A stretch of DNA of 5,797 nucleotides, from assembly GCA_937942105.1 (NCBI GenBank), contig CALDFS010000049.1:1-5797 (forward strand). Direction: 5' to 3'. The translations under genes were made by a program, and so were the position numbers. Source of the stretch: an uncultured Ruminococcus sp. (lineage in GTDB: Bacteria > Bacillota > Clostridia > Oscillospirales > Ruminococcaceae). The first letter of the stretch is position 1. Every line of letters begins with the position of its first letter. Under the pieces are notes generated by a model. That model searched no databases and was not told the origin of the DNA. It saw only the letters and a list, made by a program, of their open reading frames with translations. Shown here one piece after another: positions 1-5,797 of the stretch.

Positions 1-1048
1 CACCGGCGAAGAAGGCTTCCCTATTGCAATTTGGGGAGATGCAGCAACCATGGTCCCATGGGCTGTGTGGAAAGCGTATGCCGATATATCGGTTATCGAG
101 CACCAATATGACAGCATGAAGGCATATACCGAGGCGGAATTAAGAGCTGCCGCCGCAACCGGCGAGGGTCTTGAAAAGTACCTCTGGAACAGCAATCCAT
201 TCCAATACGGCGACTGGTGCGCTCCCGGGGAGAGCTACGATGATTGGCTTAAAAAGGGCGATTTCCTTGCAACATCGTATATGGCAAACAGTGTGCAGAT
301 AATGATAGATTCGGCAAGGCTTCTTAATAAAGCTGACGATGCCGAGCATTACTCCGAAATCCTTGAAAATATCAAAAAAGCTTTTGACAGATACTGCATC
401 AAAGAGGACGGCAGGCTCACCGGCGATTTTCAGTCCAACTACGTCTGTGCGCTTTACTTCGGGCTTGTGCCGGAGGATAAAAGAGCGGCTGTTGCCAAGC
501 GCCTTGCAGAGCTTGTCCGCGAGAACAATTATCTTATACACACCGGATTTGCGGGCACTCCATACATCCTGTTTGCCCTTGCCGACAACGGATATGTTGA
601 CGATGCCTATAAGCTTCTTCTGAATGAAGAGTGTCCCGGCTGGCTTTACACCGTCAATGCCGGCGGCACTACCATGTGGGAGCGATGGGATGCTCTTGCA
701 AAGGATGGCACTATAAAAGCCGACGCTCTGCCCGAGATGGTTTCCTTCAATCACTATGCCTATGGCACTGTCGGAGATTTTCTCTATCGCAGGGTACTCG
801 GTCTTGAACCGATTGAGGCGGGATATAAAAGGTTTTCTGTAAAGCCTGTTTTGGGCGGAGGAATAACTCACGCTGAGGGAAGTCTTGAAACAAGGCACGG
901 ACGGATTGAGATAGCATGGAGAATTGTAGACAGCAGATTTGTGCTTGACGTTACAGTTCCGGATGGAACAACCGCTGAAATCACTCCGCCCGATGGAAAT
1001 ACCGAGATCGCCGCCGAAGGTAGACACAGAAAAGAAATCATGCTGTAA
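1..1048 (+). CDS. alpha-L-rhamnosidase, GH78-type (5'-truncated)
   Basis: The reading frame is already open at the left edge (first full codon at position 2) and ends at TAA 1046-1048, leaving 348 residues. The ATG at 50 falls inside the conserved stretch WGDAATMVPWAVW (fragment residues 11-23), so it is not the start. The fragment covers the second half of the (alpha/alpha)6 catalytic barrel and the C-terminal beta-domain. The motif GGTTMWERWDA carries the expected general-base Glu (fragment residue 227), and FNHYAYG (249-255) with the following GDFLYRRVLG is the usual GH78 barrel end. From about residue 274 (GYKRFSVKP) the small C-terminal beta-domain of bacterial rhamnosidases follows. The family releases terminal alpha-L-rhamnose from plant oligosaccharides, pectin side chains or flavonoid glycosides. 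The N-terminal beta-domains and the Asp/Glu-rich acid motif lie outside the window, so localisation and any signal peptide cannot be judged. The family call is firm; the exact substrate is unknown. Confidence 0.93.
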   Translation, partial: TGEEGFPIAIWGDAATMVPWAVWKAYADISVIEHQYDSMKAYTEAELRAAAATGEGLEKYLWNSNPFQYGDWCAPGESYDDWLKKGDFLATSYMANSVQIMIDSARLLNKADDAEHYSEILENIKKAFDRYCIKEDGRLTGDFQSNYVCALYFGLVPEDKRAAVAKRLAELVRENNYLIHTGFAGTPYILFALADNGYVDDAYKLLLNEECPGWLYTVNAGGTTMWERWDALAKDGTIKADALPEMVSFNHYAYGTVGDFLYRRVLGLEPIEAGYKRFSVKPVLGGGITHAEGSLETRHGRIEIAWRIVDSRFVLDVTVPDGTTAEITPPDGNTEIAAEGRHRKEIML

Positions 1049-1115
1049 TATCAGGCGGCAGAATGAATATGACATGATATAAGCTATTAAAAAGAATAGC
1101 ATTGTAAATAATCAT

Positions 1116-1149
1116 AAAATAAGCGTCCGTTTATCCGGGCGCTTATTTT
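1116..1149. terminator. bidirectional intrinsic terminator between convergent genes
   Basis: A 14-bp stem (1116-1129 pairing with 1136-1149, one T.G wobble at 1126/1139) encloses a 6-base loop (1130-1135). The outer end of the stem is AAAAT on the left and ATTTT on the right, so a U-rich tail forms whichever strand is transcribed. It sits between the stop of the rhamnosidase (1048) and the stop of the minus-strand regulator (1181), as expected for a shared terminator of two convergent units. The U-tracts are short and partly inside the stem, so efficiency in each direction is uncertain. Confidence 0.85.
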
Positions 1150-1180
1150 GCTTTATGGGGTACTATAGGCGGTTCTTTTT

Positions 1181-2371
1181 TTATTTATGCGTCTGCCTGT
1201 ACTTCGCGGGAGTGATTCCGAAATGCTTCTTAAAGGCATTCTGAAAATATGGCTGATTGGTAAAGTGAAGGTAATTGCTTATCTCCGCCAGGCTCATATC
1301 AGTATACTTTAAAAGCGTCTTAGCCTCCTGCATGCGGCACTCTGTAATGTACTCCCCTACATTCTTTCCTGTTTCCTGCTTAAATCTTGCGGCTGTATAT
1401 GCCCTACTTTTTCCGATGTGCTGAGCAACATCAGGAACGGTTATTGCTTCTGTCAGATGGATGGCAATATACTGCATACAGGATAACACCTCGTCAGAGA
1501 TGCCCTCGGGCATGCGCGCCTGTGCAACACGGCTTGTAAAGTCGATGAGCATATTAAACTGTAGGTTTTTAACCGCATCCAGGCTTTGCAGGCGTTCGCA
1601 CTCCTGAATATAGGTATCTATGAGCTGATAGGTCTGCTCGATATTCATTCCTCCGGGTATTGCGCCCTGCTTTCCAACCATGGTAATTGTGCCTATAAAC
1701 AGATTCTTGGCTTGGCGCAGCGGCGTTTGAGCCAGCTTGCCCTCAACAAGCGGGGTGTTTGTTACTGTTTGCATAAGGAAAGCCCGCATCTGCTCAGGGC
1801 TTCCGCGGCGGACATATTCCAGCAGCCGCTTTTCAAAGAAATAAGTACCGTGCTGTTGCTGCTCGTTCTGCGCAAGGTAGGATGCCTTGGCATGGCGGGT
1901 GGCAATTTCCTTTTCATAAGACATATCCGAAACGTGAAAGTGGTCGGTGATGGACAGCTCTTCACCGTTCAAAATCATATGCAGAAACAGCAGTATATTG
2001 AGAAAACGATGATAGGTATAGTGAGGTACAGCGCCGAGAAACTGTGCAATTTCAGCCTCGCGGTTTTGCGGAATGGCATTTTCCCTCATAAATGAGCGAA
2101 TCATTTCAGGTATTACAGTGCCGCTGTAGACCGGTCCTAAAAGTAAAAATCCCCCAGTCTGCCCCACACGGATTATTCCGTAAAGTCCCATATCAGGCGT
2201 GGAATATGCAGCGGGATTCTGCTCAGCGGCGGCAAGAATCCGCTGAACGTTTTGGTGCATAGGAATGTCCTTGGGAAAGCCCTCGCTGTATACGCGCACA
2301 TCATTCTCGTAATATGAGATGGGCAAATAGTGGGAAGCGTAGAAATATCGGCAGAATACACAAAAATCCAT
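1181..2371 (-). CDS. AraC-family transcriptional regulator
   Basis: This 396-residue protein ends in an AraC/XylS DNA-binding domain of two helix-turn-helix units (about residues 295-394). The first recognition unit lies around TVPDVAQHIGKSRAYTAARF (311-330). The second, around residues 359-393, contains YFQNAFKKHFGITPAKYRQ, a close match to the family signature. The N-terminal 290 residues are not a cupin of the classical AraC type. They hold an unnamed sensor-like region (about 1-135, including LYGIIRVG and FLLLGPVYSG) and a helical middle (about 175-285, including TPLRQAKNLFIGTITMVGKQ) that resembles a module shared by many Firmicutes AraC-type regulators. That resemblance is from memory. 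There is no membrane segment, so it should be cytoplasmic. The start ATG at 2371 has AAGGAGAGA nine bases upstream, and an in-frame TAA lies just before that. It is transcribed away from the GH43-GH2 operon and is most likely its local activator. The inducer is unknown. Confidence 0.93.
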   Translation of the reverse strand: MDFCVFCRYFYASHYLPISYYENDVRVYSEGFPKDIPMHQNVQRILAAAEQNPAAYSTPDMGLYGIIRVGQTGGFLLLGPVYSGTVIPEMIRSFMRENAIPQNREAEIAQFLGAVPHYTYHRFLNILLFLHMILNGEELSITDHFHVSDMSYEKEIATRHAKASYLAQNEQQQHGTYFFEKRLLEYVRRGSPEQMRAFLMQTVTNTPLVEGKLAQTPLRQAKNLFIGTITMVGKQGAIPGGMNIEQTYQLIDTYIQECERLQSLDAVKNLQFNMLIDFTSRVAQARMPEGISDEVLSCMQYIAIHLTEAITVPDVAQHIGKSRAYTAARFKQETGKNVGEYITECRMQEAKTLLKYTDMSLAEISNYLHFTNQPYFQNAFKKHFGITPAKYRQTHK

Positions 2372-2380
2372 GGTTATTAT

Positions 2381-2389
2381 TCTCTCCTT
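2381..2389 (-). promoter_or_regulatory. ribosome binding site of the AraC regulator
   Basis: Read on the minus strand this is AAGGAGAGA, followed by nine bases (ATAATAACC) and the ATG at 2371. It fixes the start against the later in-frame ATG codons at residues 38 and 61, and an in-frame stop lies immediately upstream. Confidence 0.85.
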
Positions 2390-2402
2390 GCCAATTGAAT
2401 TT

Positions 2403-2414
2403 TATAATATTATA
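2403..2414. repeat. 12-bp perfect palindrome containing a -10 box on each strand
   Basis: TATAATATTATA is fully self-complementary, so TATAAT is present on the plus strand (2403-2408) and on the minus strand (2414-2409). On the minus strand it is the -10 of the regulator promoter. On the plus strand no good -35 lies 16-18 bases upstream (position 2380-2385 reads TTCTCT), so a plus-strand promoter here would be weak or activator-dependent. Confidence 0.5.
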
Positions 2415-2437
2415 GCGTATTATGCAATACAATTCAA
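2409..2437 (-). promoter_or_regulatory. near-consensus sigma-A promoter for the AraC regulator
   Basis: On the minus strand TTGAAT (2437-2432) is followed after exactly 17 bases by TATAAT (2414-2409). The -10 is perfect and the -35 matches four of six consensus bases. Transcription would start near 2402, giving a leader of about 30 bases before the ATG at 2371 and leaving room for its ribosome binding site. The fit suggests appreciable basal expression of the regulator unless something binds the spacer palindrome. Confidence 0.75.
2417..2430. promoter_or_regulatory. candidate operator: inverted repeat inside the regulator promoter spacer
   Basis: GTATT-ATGC-AATAC is a perfect 5-bp inverted repeat with a 4-base centre. 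It lies entirely between the -35 and -10 boxes of the minus-strand promoter and about 60 bases upstream of the GH43 start. A protein bound here would block the regulator's promoter and sit upstream of the divergent operon's promoter. The arms are short and the region is AT-rich, so chance is possible, and AraC proteins more often use direct repeats. Confidence 0.35.
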
Positions 2438-2445
2438 CCCCTATG

Positions 2446-2454
2446 TGCTAAAAT
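2446..2454 (+). promoter_or_regulatory. candidate extended -10 promoter for the GH43-GH2 operon
   Basis: TG-C-TAAAAT has the TGn extension and a five-of-six -10 box. Transcription would begin near 2461, about 29 bases before the GH43 start codon. No convincing -35 is present at the right distance (2426-2431 reads AATACA), which would suit a promoter that needs an activator such as the divergently encoded AraC protein. The region is so AT-rich that other -10-like words exist nearby (TAATAT at 2457-2462). Confidence 0.4.
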
Positions 2455-2475
2455 AATAATATGAAATATTTAATC

Positions 2476-2482
2476 AAGGAGG
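2476..2482 (+). promoter_or_regulatory. ribosome binding site of the GH43 gene
   Basis: AAGGAGG stands seven bases before the ATG at 2490. This decides the start: the in-frame TTG at 2484 is only one base from the motif and could not be used with it. Confidence 0.9.
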
Positions 2483-2489
2483 ATTGTCT

Positions 2490-3980
2490 ATGGGCAAAGC
2501 TGTTTATAACCCGTTTCTTCCGCTGACAGAGTATATTCCGGACGGCGAGCCGCATGTGTTCGGCGACCGGGTATATCTATACGGAAGCCATGACAAAGCC
2601 GGAAGCGACAGATTCTGCGTTCAGGATTACACGGTGTGGTCCGCTTCTGTGGACGATCTGACAAGCTGGACGAATCATGGCATATCCTACCGCAAAGCTC
2701 AGGATCTGCGGGCAAAGCCGGGAAAGCTTCCGGACTATTATGCTCCCGACTGCGTTCGGGGCAACGATGGAAGGTACTACCTGTATTATGTCGCCATGGG
2801 TCCTAATGTCAGAAATTTCGGTCCGATGTCGGTGGCGGTGTCAGATTCACCGTCCGGTCCTTTTGAATACCTGGGCGATATCCGCAATCCCGACGGCACG
2901 GTTATGATGCAGTATCTGACCAACGATCCGGCAGTCATAAACGACAATGGGCGGATTTGGCTATACTATGGCTGGGCAATCGATTTTGATTTCCGATGTA
3001 AGCTATTTGCTCCGTATTTCCGGTGGGTTCAAAGCAAAATCTTCCAAAGAAGCACAAAAGAAATAAAGGCGACCAAGCCAAGCATTATGGGCTGTGTTTG
3101 CGTGGAGATGGAAGATGATATGCTGACTGTCAAAGGTAAGCCGAAAATGGTTCTTGACAGCGTTACCACTGCGGACAGAAAAAGCGGGCTTTACCGCCAC
3201 GGATTTTTCGAGGCGGCATCCATCCGCAAGGTCGGCGACCTATACTATTTAGTCTACTCATCAAGCCGAAACAACGAGCTGGCATATGCCACAAGCAGAT
3301 ATCCCGACCGCGATTTCCGATACCGGGGCGTAATTATATCCAACAGCGACTTAGGGCTTAACGGAAACCGACAGAAAAAAGCACCGGCTGGTACTATTCA
3401 CGGCGGCTTTGAGTGCATCAACGGAAGATATTATATTTTCTATCATCGCTGCACACACAATACCGACTTCTCGCGGCAGGCCTGTGCCGAGCCTATTGAT
3501 ATTCTTCCTGACGGAACTATTAAGCAGGTGGGAATAACATCCTGCGGTCTTAACGGCGGTCCTTTGCAGGCAAGGGGCGAATGTCCTGCCGCTGTATGCT
3601 GTTACCTTTATGGCAGAAAAGCATATCGGTTGGGAATAAAGAACGCCCACAAGCACCGCAGGGTGTTCCAGCAGGGCGGCGAGGTGTTTGTTCATGATAT
3701 CGATAACGGCACCGTCATCGGGTATAAGTATTTCAGCTTCGACGGAAATACAAGGCTTGGTGTTACAATCCGCGGAAGCGCAAAGGGAGTCTTGCAGGTG
3801 ATGACCGAAGAAAACGGCGCGGTTCTGGGCGAAATACCTGTAAGCCCCTGCACCGGTTGGAAGACAGTCGCTATGGATAGAATGCTGCCGAAGGGCGTTA
3901 GCGCGCTGTATCTGCGCTACCGCGGAAAAGGCAAATTGGATTTGCTTTCACTGAGATTTTTTGAGACGGAGGGTATATGA
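2490..3980 (+). CDS. glycoside hydrolase family 43 enzyme with C-terminal CBM6-like domain
   Basis: This 496-residue protein is a GH43 five-bladed beta-propeller (about residues 5-350), a family that removes beta-xylose or alpha-L-arabinofuranose from plant glycans. The three expected acidic residues are visible: general base Asp18 in EYIPDGEP, pKa-modulating Asp146 in LTNDPAVI, and general acid Glu241 in GFFEAASIRK. His304 in GTIHGGFE is the likely metal-site histidine. After the closing segment CGLNGGPLQ (352-360) a linker leads to a beta-sandwich (about 405-491, starting GYKYFSFDG) that looks like a CBM6-type sugar-binding module. There is no signal peptide, so it should act inside the cell on imported oligosaccharides. 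Residues about 164-199 form a long basic, aromatic insertion next to the second catalytic blade. The ATG is chosen by the AAGGAGG site. It is the first gene of an operon with GH2, opposite an AraC gene. Xylosidase versus arabinofuranosidase cannot be decided from sequence. Confidence 0.93.
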   Translation: MGKAVYNPFLPLTEYIPDGEPHVFGDRVYLYGSHDKAGSDRFCVQDYTVWSASVDDLTSWTNHGISYRKAQDLRAKPGKLPDYYAPDCVRGNDGRYYLYYVAMGPNVRNFGPMSVAVSDSPSGPFEYLGDIRNPDGTVMMQYLTNDPAVINDNGRIWLYYGWAIDFDFRCKLFAPYFRWVQSKIFQRSTKEIKATKPSIMGCVCVEMEDDMLTVKGKPKMVLDSVTTADRKSGLYRHGFFEAASIRKVGDLYYLVYSSSRNNELAYATSRYPDRDFRYRGVIISNSDLGLNGNRQKKAPAGTIHGGFECINGRYYIFYHRCTHNTDFSRQACAEPIDILPDGTIKQVGITSCGLNGGPLQARGECPAAVCCYLYGRKAYRLGIKNAHKHRRVFQQGGEVFVHDIDNGTVIGYKYFSFDGNTRLGVTIRGSAKGVLQVMTEENGAVLGEIPVSPCTGWKTVAMDRMLPKGVSALYLRYRGKGKLDLLSLRFFETEGI

Positions 3981-4021
3981 TTCCGATTCAAAGAAGGCAA
4001 GTCCTGCAGGAATGCCATGCG

Positions 4022-4028
4022 AAAGGAG
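4022..4028 (+). promoter_or_regulatory. ribosome binding site of the GH2 gene
   Basis: AAAGGAG is followed by six bases (CTATAA) and the ATG at 4035. It gives the second gene of the operon its own initiation site, although the upstream stop is only 54 bases away. Confidence 0.85.
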
Positions 4029-4034
4029 CTATAA

Positions 4035-5797
4035 ATGAGATATGATTTTAATGCCGGATGGAAATGCAGCGGAAAACCGGTTATCCTCCCCCACGACGCC
4101 ATGCTGGGTGAGCCGCGCGACGGCAGCTGCATAAACGGTGTGAATTCCGGATATTTCCCCGGCGGCAGATATACATATGAAAAGGAATTTGAGATTTCAA
4201 AGGCAGACATCGGCAAATCAATAGTAATTCATTTTGAAGGGGTATATCAGAACTGTACCGTCATGGTGAACGGCAGGATGGCAGGAAGCCACAGATACGG
4301 CTACACCGCATTTCAGATTGATATTTCAAAGATTGCACAGGCGGGCATCAATACCATCCGCGTGGATGTTGACAATTCTTTGGAACCGAACTGCCGATGG
4401 TACTCCGGCAGCGGAATTTACCGCCCTGTGTATATGCTGATTGACGAGCCTTTGCCCCCAAGAATCATTACAAGGTCTTATTCTCCGGCGGTAATCGAGG
4501 TATTTGCCGAAAAGGGCTCTGCCGTAAAAATCTATGACGGAGAGAAATTGGTAACATCCGGCACACCGGGTAAGCTGACAATTCCCGAAGCAAAGCTGTG
4601 GAGCGCGGAATCGCCCCATCTTTATACCTGCGTTGTATCTAAGAACGGCAAGGAAAGCAAGACCGATTTTGGAATCCGCCTTATTGAATGGAACGCGAAA
4701 ACCGGACTTTTGGTAAACGGAAAGCGAGTTATGCTTCGCGGCGGCTGTATACACCACGATCACGGAGTGCTGGGCGCCTGCGATTTCTACGATGCGGAGC
4801 TAAGGCGCATCTCGATTCTTAAAAAGAACGGCTTCAACGCACTGCGGATAGCCCACAACCCCGCTTCTCAGAACACTCTTGACATCTGCGACAGGCTGGG
4901 CATGTACGTTATGGACGAAGCCTTTGACGGTTGGTATATTCCGAAAACATATCACGATTATGCCAGATGGTTTGAAGACGAGTGGAAAAACGATTTGACC
5001 GCAATGGTGAAGTCTGCATACAATCACCCCTGCGTGATTATGTATTCCGTCGGGAACGAAGTTTCAGAAACCGCAACGGAAAAAGGGGTAAGGGTTTGCA
5101 GGATGATGACTGATTTTGTACACAGTCTTGATGATACACGCCCGGTCACTGCCGGAATAAACGTTCTTTTGAATGTATACGCCAAGATGGGGCTTGGGGT
5201 TTATAAGGATAAGGGAGATTACATACCGGAGCCGCTTCCGAAAAAGGGCGGTTATTCGGAAAAGAAAACCGGCTCTGCCTTCTTCAACGCCATGGCTCAG
5301 AAGCTGGGCGGCTTAATGTTCTTCATGAGCAAGGGCAGGAAGGGTGACAACGCCTGCCGAGGCGCGACGGACGGATTGGATATTCTGGGGCTGAACTATG
5401 CGGCGTCCCGCTATGATGAGGATGTGAAGAAGTACCCCGAGCGGATGATGGTAGGAAGCGAAACCATGGCGGCGGATCTGCCGTATAACTGGGAGCGGGT
5501 TAAGAAATACCCGCAGGTGATAGGCGATTTTGTATGGTCCGCGTGGGACTATCTGGGAGAAGCCTGCATAGGCGACTGGACGTATCACTCCTACAAGGGT
5601 CTGCCGCTTCTTGCCGGTCAGGGAATGGTCGATATTACCGGAAAGCCGTTGGCTTCCATGTACTTTATGCAGATTGTGTGGGGATTGCGGAAAAAGCCGT
5701 TTATCGGCGTTCGCCCGATAAATCATTTGCACGAGAAGCCATCCGCCGGTGCATGGCAGTTCACCAATGCCATTGACAGCTGGACATGGCACGGCTA
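4035..5797 (+). CDS. glycoside hydrolase family 2 enzyme, beta-galactosidase type (3'-truncated)
   Basis: The frame runs from ATG 4035 to the right edge without a stop, showing 587 residues; family members are usually 750-850. Domains in order are the N-terminal jelly-roll sugar-binding domain (about 1-135, with GYFPGGRYTYEKEF and RWYSGSGIYRPVY), a short Ig-like domain (about 138-215), the TIM barrel (about 220-555, opening with NGKRVMLRGGCIHHDHG), and the first residues of a C-terminal beta-domain (SWTWHG at the edge, as in GH2 proteins with a DUF4982-like domain). The acid/base is Glu342 in MYSVGNEVSE and the nucleophile is Glu476 in MVGSETMA, so the enzyme should be a retaining hydrolase. 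There is no signal peptide, so it is probably cytoplasmic. It follows GH43 by 54 bases with no terminator and is likely cotranscribed. The gap has only a 10-bp palindrome, TCCTGCAGGA (4002-4011), with no T-tract. Beta-galactosidase is the best guess; other GH2 activities such as beta-glucuronidase or exo-glycosidases on pectic side chains are possible. Confidence 0.93.
   Translation, partial: MRYDFNAGWKCSGKPVILPHDAMLGEPRDGSCINGVNSGYFPGGRYTYEKEFEISKADIGKSIVIHFEGVYQNCTVMVNGRMAGSHRYGYTAFQIDISKIAQAGINTIRVDVDNSLEPNCRWYSGSGIYRPVYMLIDEPLPPRIITRSYSPAVIEVFAEKGSAVKIYDGEKLVTSGTPGKLTIPEAKLWSAESPHLYTCVVSKNGKESKTDFGIRLIEWNAKTGLLVNGKRVMLRGGCIHHDHGVLGACDFYDAELRRISILKKNGFNALRIAHNPASQNTLDICDRLGMYVMDEAFDGWYIPKTYHDYARWFEDEWKNDLTAMVKSAYNHPCVIMYSVGNEVSETATEKGVRVCRMMTDFVHSLDDTRPVTAGINVLLNVYAKMGLGVYKDKGDYIPEPLPKKGGYSEKKTGSAFFNAMAQKLGGLMFFMSKGRKGDNACRGATDGLDILGLNYAASRYDEDVKKYPERMMVGSETMAADLPYNWERVKKYPQVIGDFVWSAWDYLGEACIGDWTYHSYKGLPLLAGQGMVDITGKPLASMYFMQIVWGLRKKPFIGVRPINHLHEKPSAGAWQFTNAIDSWTWHG

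Noticed and set aside
1083..1100. A small hairpin, GCTATT/AATAGC with a six-base loop, after the rhamnosidase stop.
   Set aside because: The stem is only six AT-rich pairs and no T-tract follows, so it is unlikely to terminate; the stronger hairpin at 1116-1149 fits that role.
140..1102. A 320-codon open frame on the minus strand opposite the rhamnosidase.
   Set aside because: It is antisense to clearly conserved GH78 sequence, its translation has no recognisable domain, and it would read through the terminator hairpin near its start. It is a by-product of codon use.
1586..2095. A 169-codon plus-strand open frame opposite the AraC gene.
   Set aside because: The minus-strand AraC protein is convincing across the whole stretch, and the plus-strand frame has no promoter or recognisable product.
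2389..2416. TTGCCA (2389-2394) with TATAGC (2411-2416) at 16-base spacing as a plus-strand promoter.
   Set aside because: The -10 is poor and it overlaps the strong opposite promoter. The extended -10 at 2446-2454 fits the operon better.
2484..2489. An upstream TTG as the GH43 start, adding two residues.
   Set aside because: It lies one base from the AAGGAGG site, too close for initiation. The ATG at 2490 has ideal spacing.
2372..2489. A catabolite-repression (cre-type) site or riboswitch in the divergent gap.
   Set aside because: No cre-like palindrome was seen by eye, and the leaders are too short for any known riboswitch.
4002..4011. Palindrome TCCTGCAGGA in the GH43-GH2 gap, considered as a terminator or operator.
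   Set aside because: It has no loop and no T-tract, and a 10-bp palindrome at a single place is weak evidence. The genes look cotranscribed.
4326..4763. A 145-codon minus-strand open frame inside GH2, with similar frames at 4800-5027 and 5313-5792.
   Set aside because: All lie opposite conserved GH2 motifs, including regions with catalytic residues, and the proteins look like nothing known.

Overview
The window is a stretch of a plant-polysaccharide utilisation region, most likely from a gut or rumen member of the Clostridia (Lachnospiraceae/Oscillospiraceae type). I infer this from the enzyme subfamilies, the strong AAGGAG-type ribosome binding sites, the roughly balanced base composition of the genes with a very AT-rich promoter gap, and an AraC regulator of the long-N-terminus type common in Firmicutes. 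No species can be named from the sequence alone.

Layout. (1) Positions 1-1048, plus strand: the C-terminal part of a GH78-type alpha-L-rhamnosidase whose start lies outside the window. (2) Positions 1049-1180: a short convergent gap with a strong, nearly symmetric hairpin that can terminate transcription from both sides. (3) Positions 1181-2371, minus strand: a complete 396-residue AraC-family regulator. (4) Positions 2372-2489: a very AT-rich divergent promoter region. It has a near-consensus sigma-A promoter for the regulator, a weaker candidate promoter for the enzyme operon, and several palindromes that could be operator sites. (5) Positions 2490-3980, plus strand: a complete GH43 enzyme (beta-xylosidase/alpha-L-arabinofuranosidase type) with a C-terminal CBM6-like beta-sandwich. 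(6) Positions 4035-5797, plus strand: a GH2 enzyme (beta-galactosidase type) that runs off the right edge.

How the parts fit. GH43 and GH2 follow each other with 54 bases between them and no terminator, so they look like one operon read divergently from its probable AraC activator. Neither has a signal peptide, so both probably act in the cytoplasm on imported oligosaccharides. Rhamnosidase, arabinofuranosidase/xylosidase and galactosidase activities together would suit rhamnogalacturonan-I side chains, arabinogalactan or decorated plant glycosides. That substrate is inference. The rhamnosidase is separated by the terminator and the convergent regulator and belongs to another transcription unit.

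I found no RNA gene, mobile element, CRISPR array or defence-type system. The window reads as an ordinary glycan-utilisation locus. The parts most worth a second look are the regulatory architecture between the divergent genes and two family-specific insertions in the enzymes.
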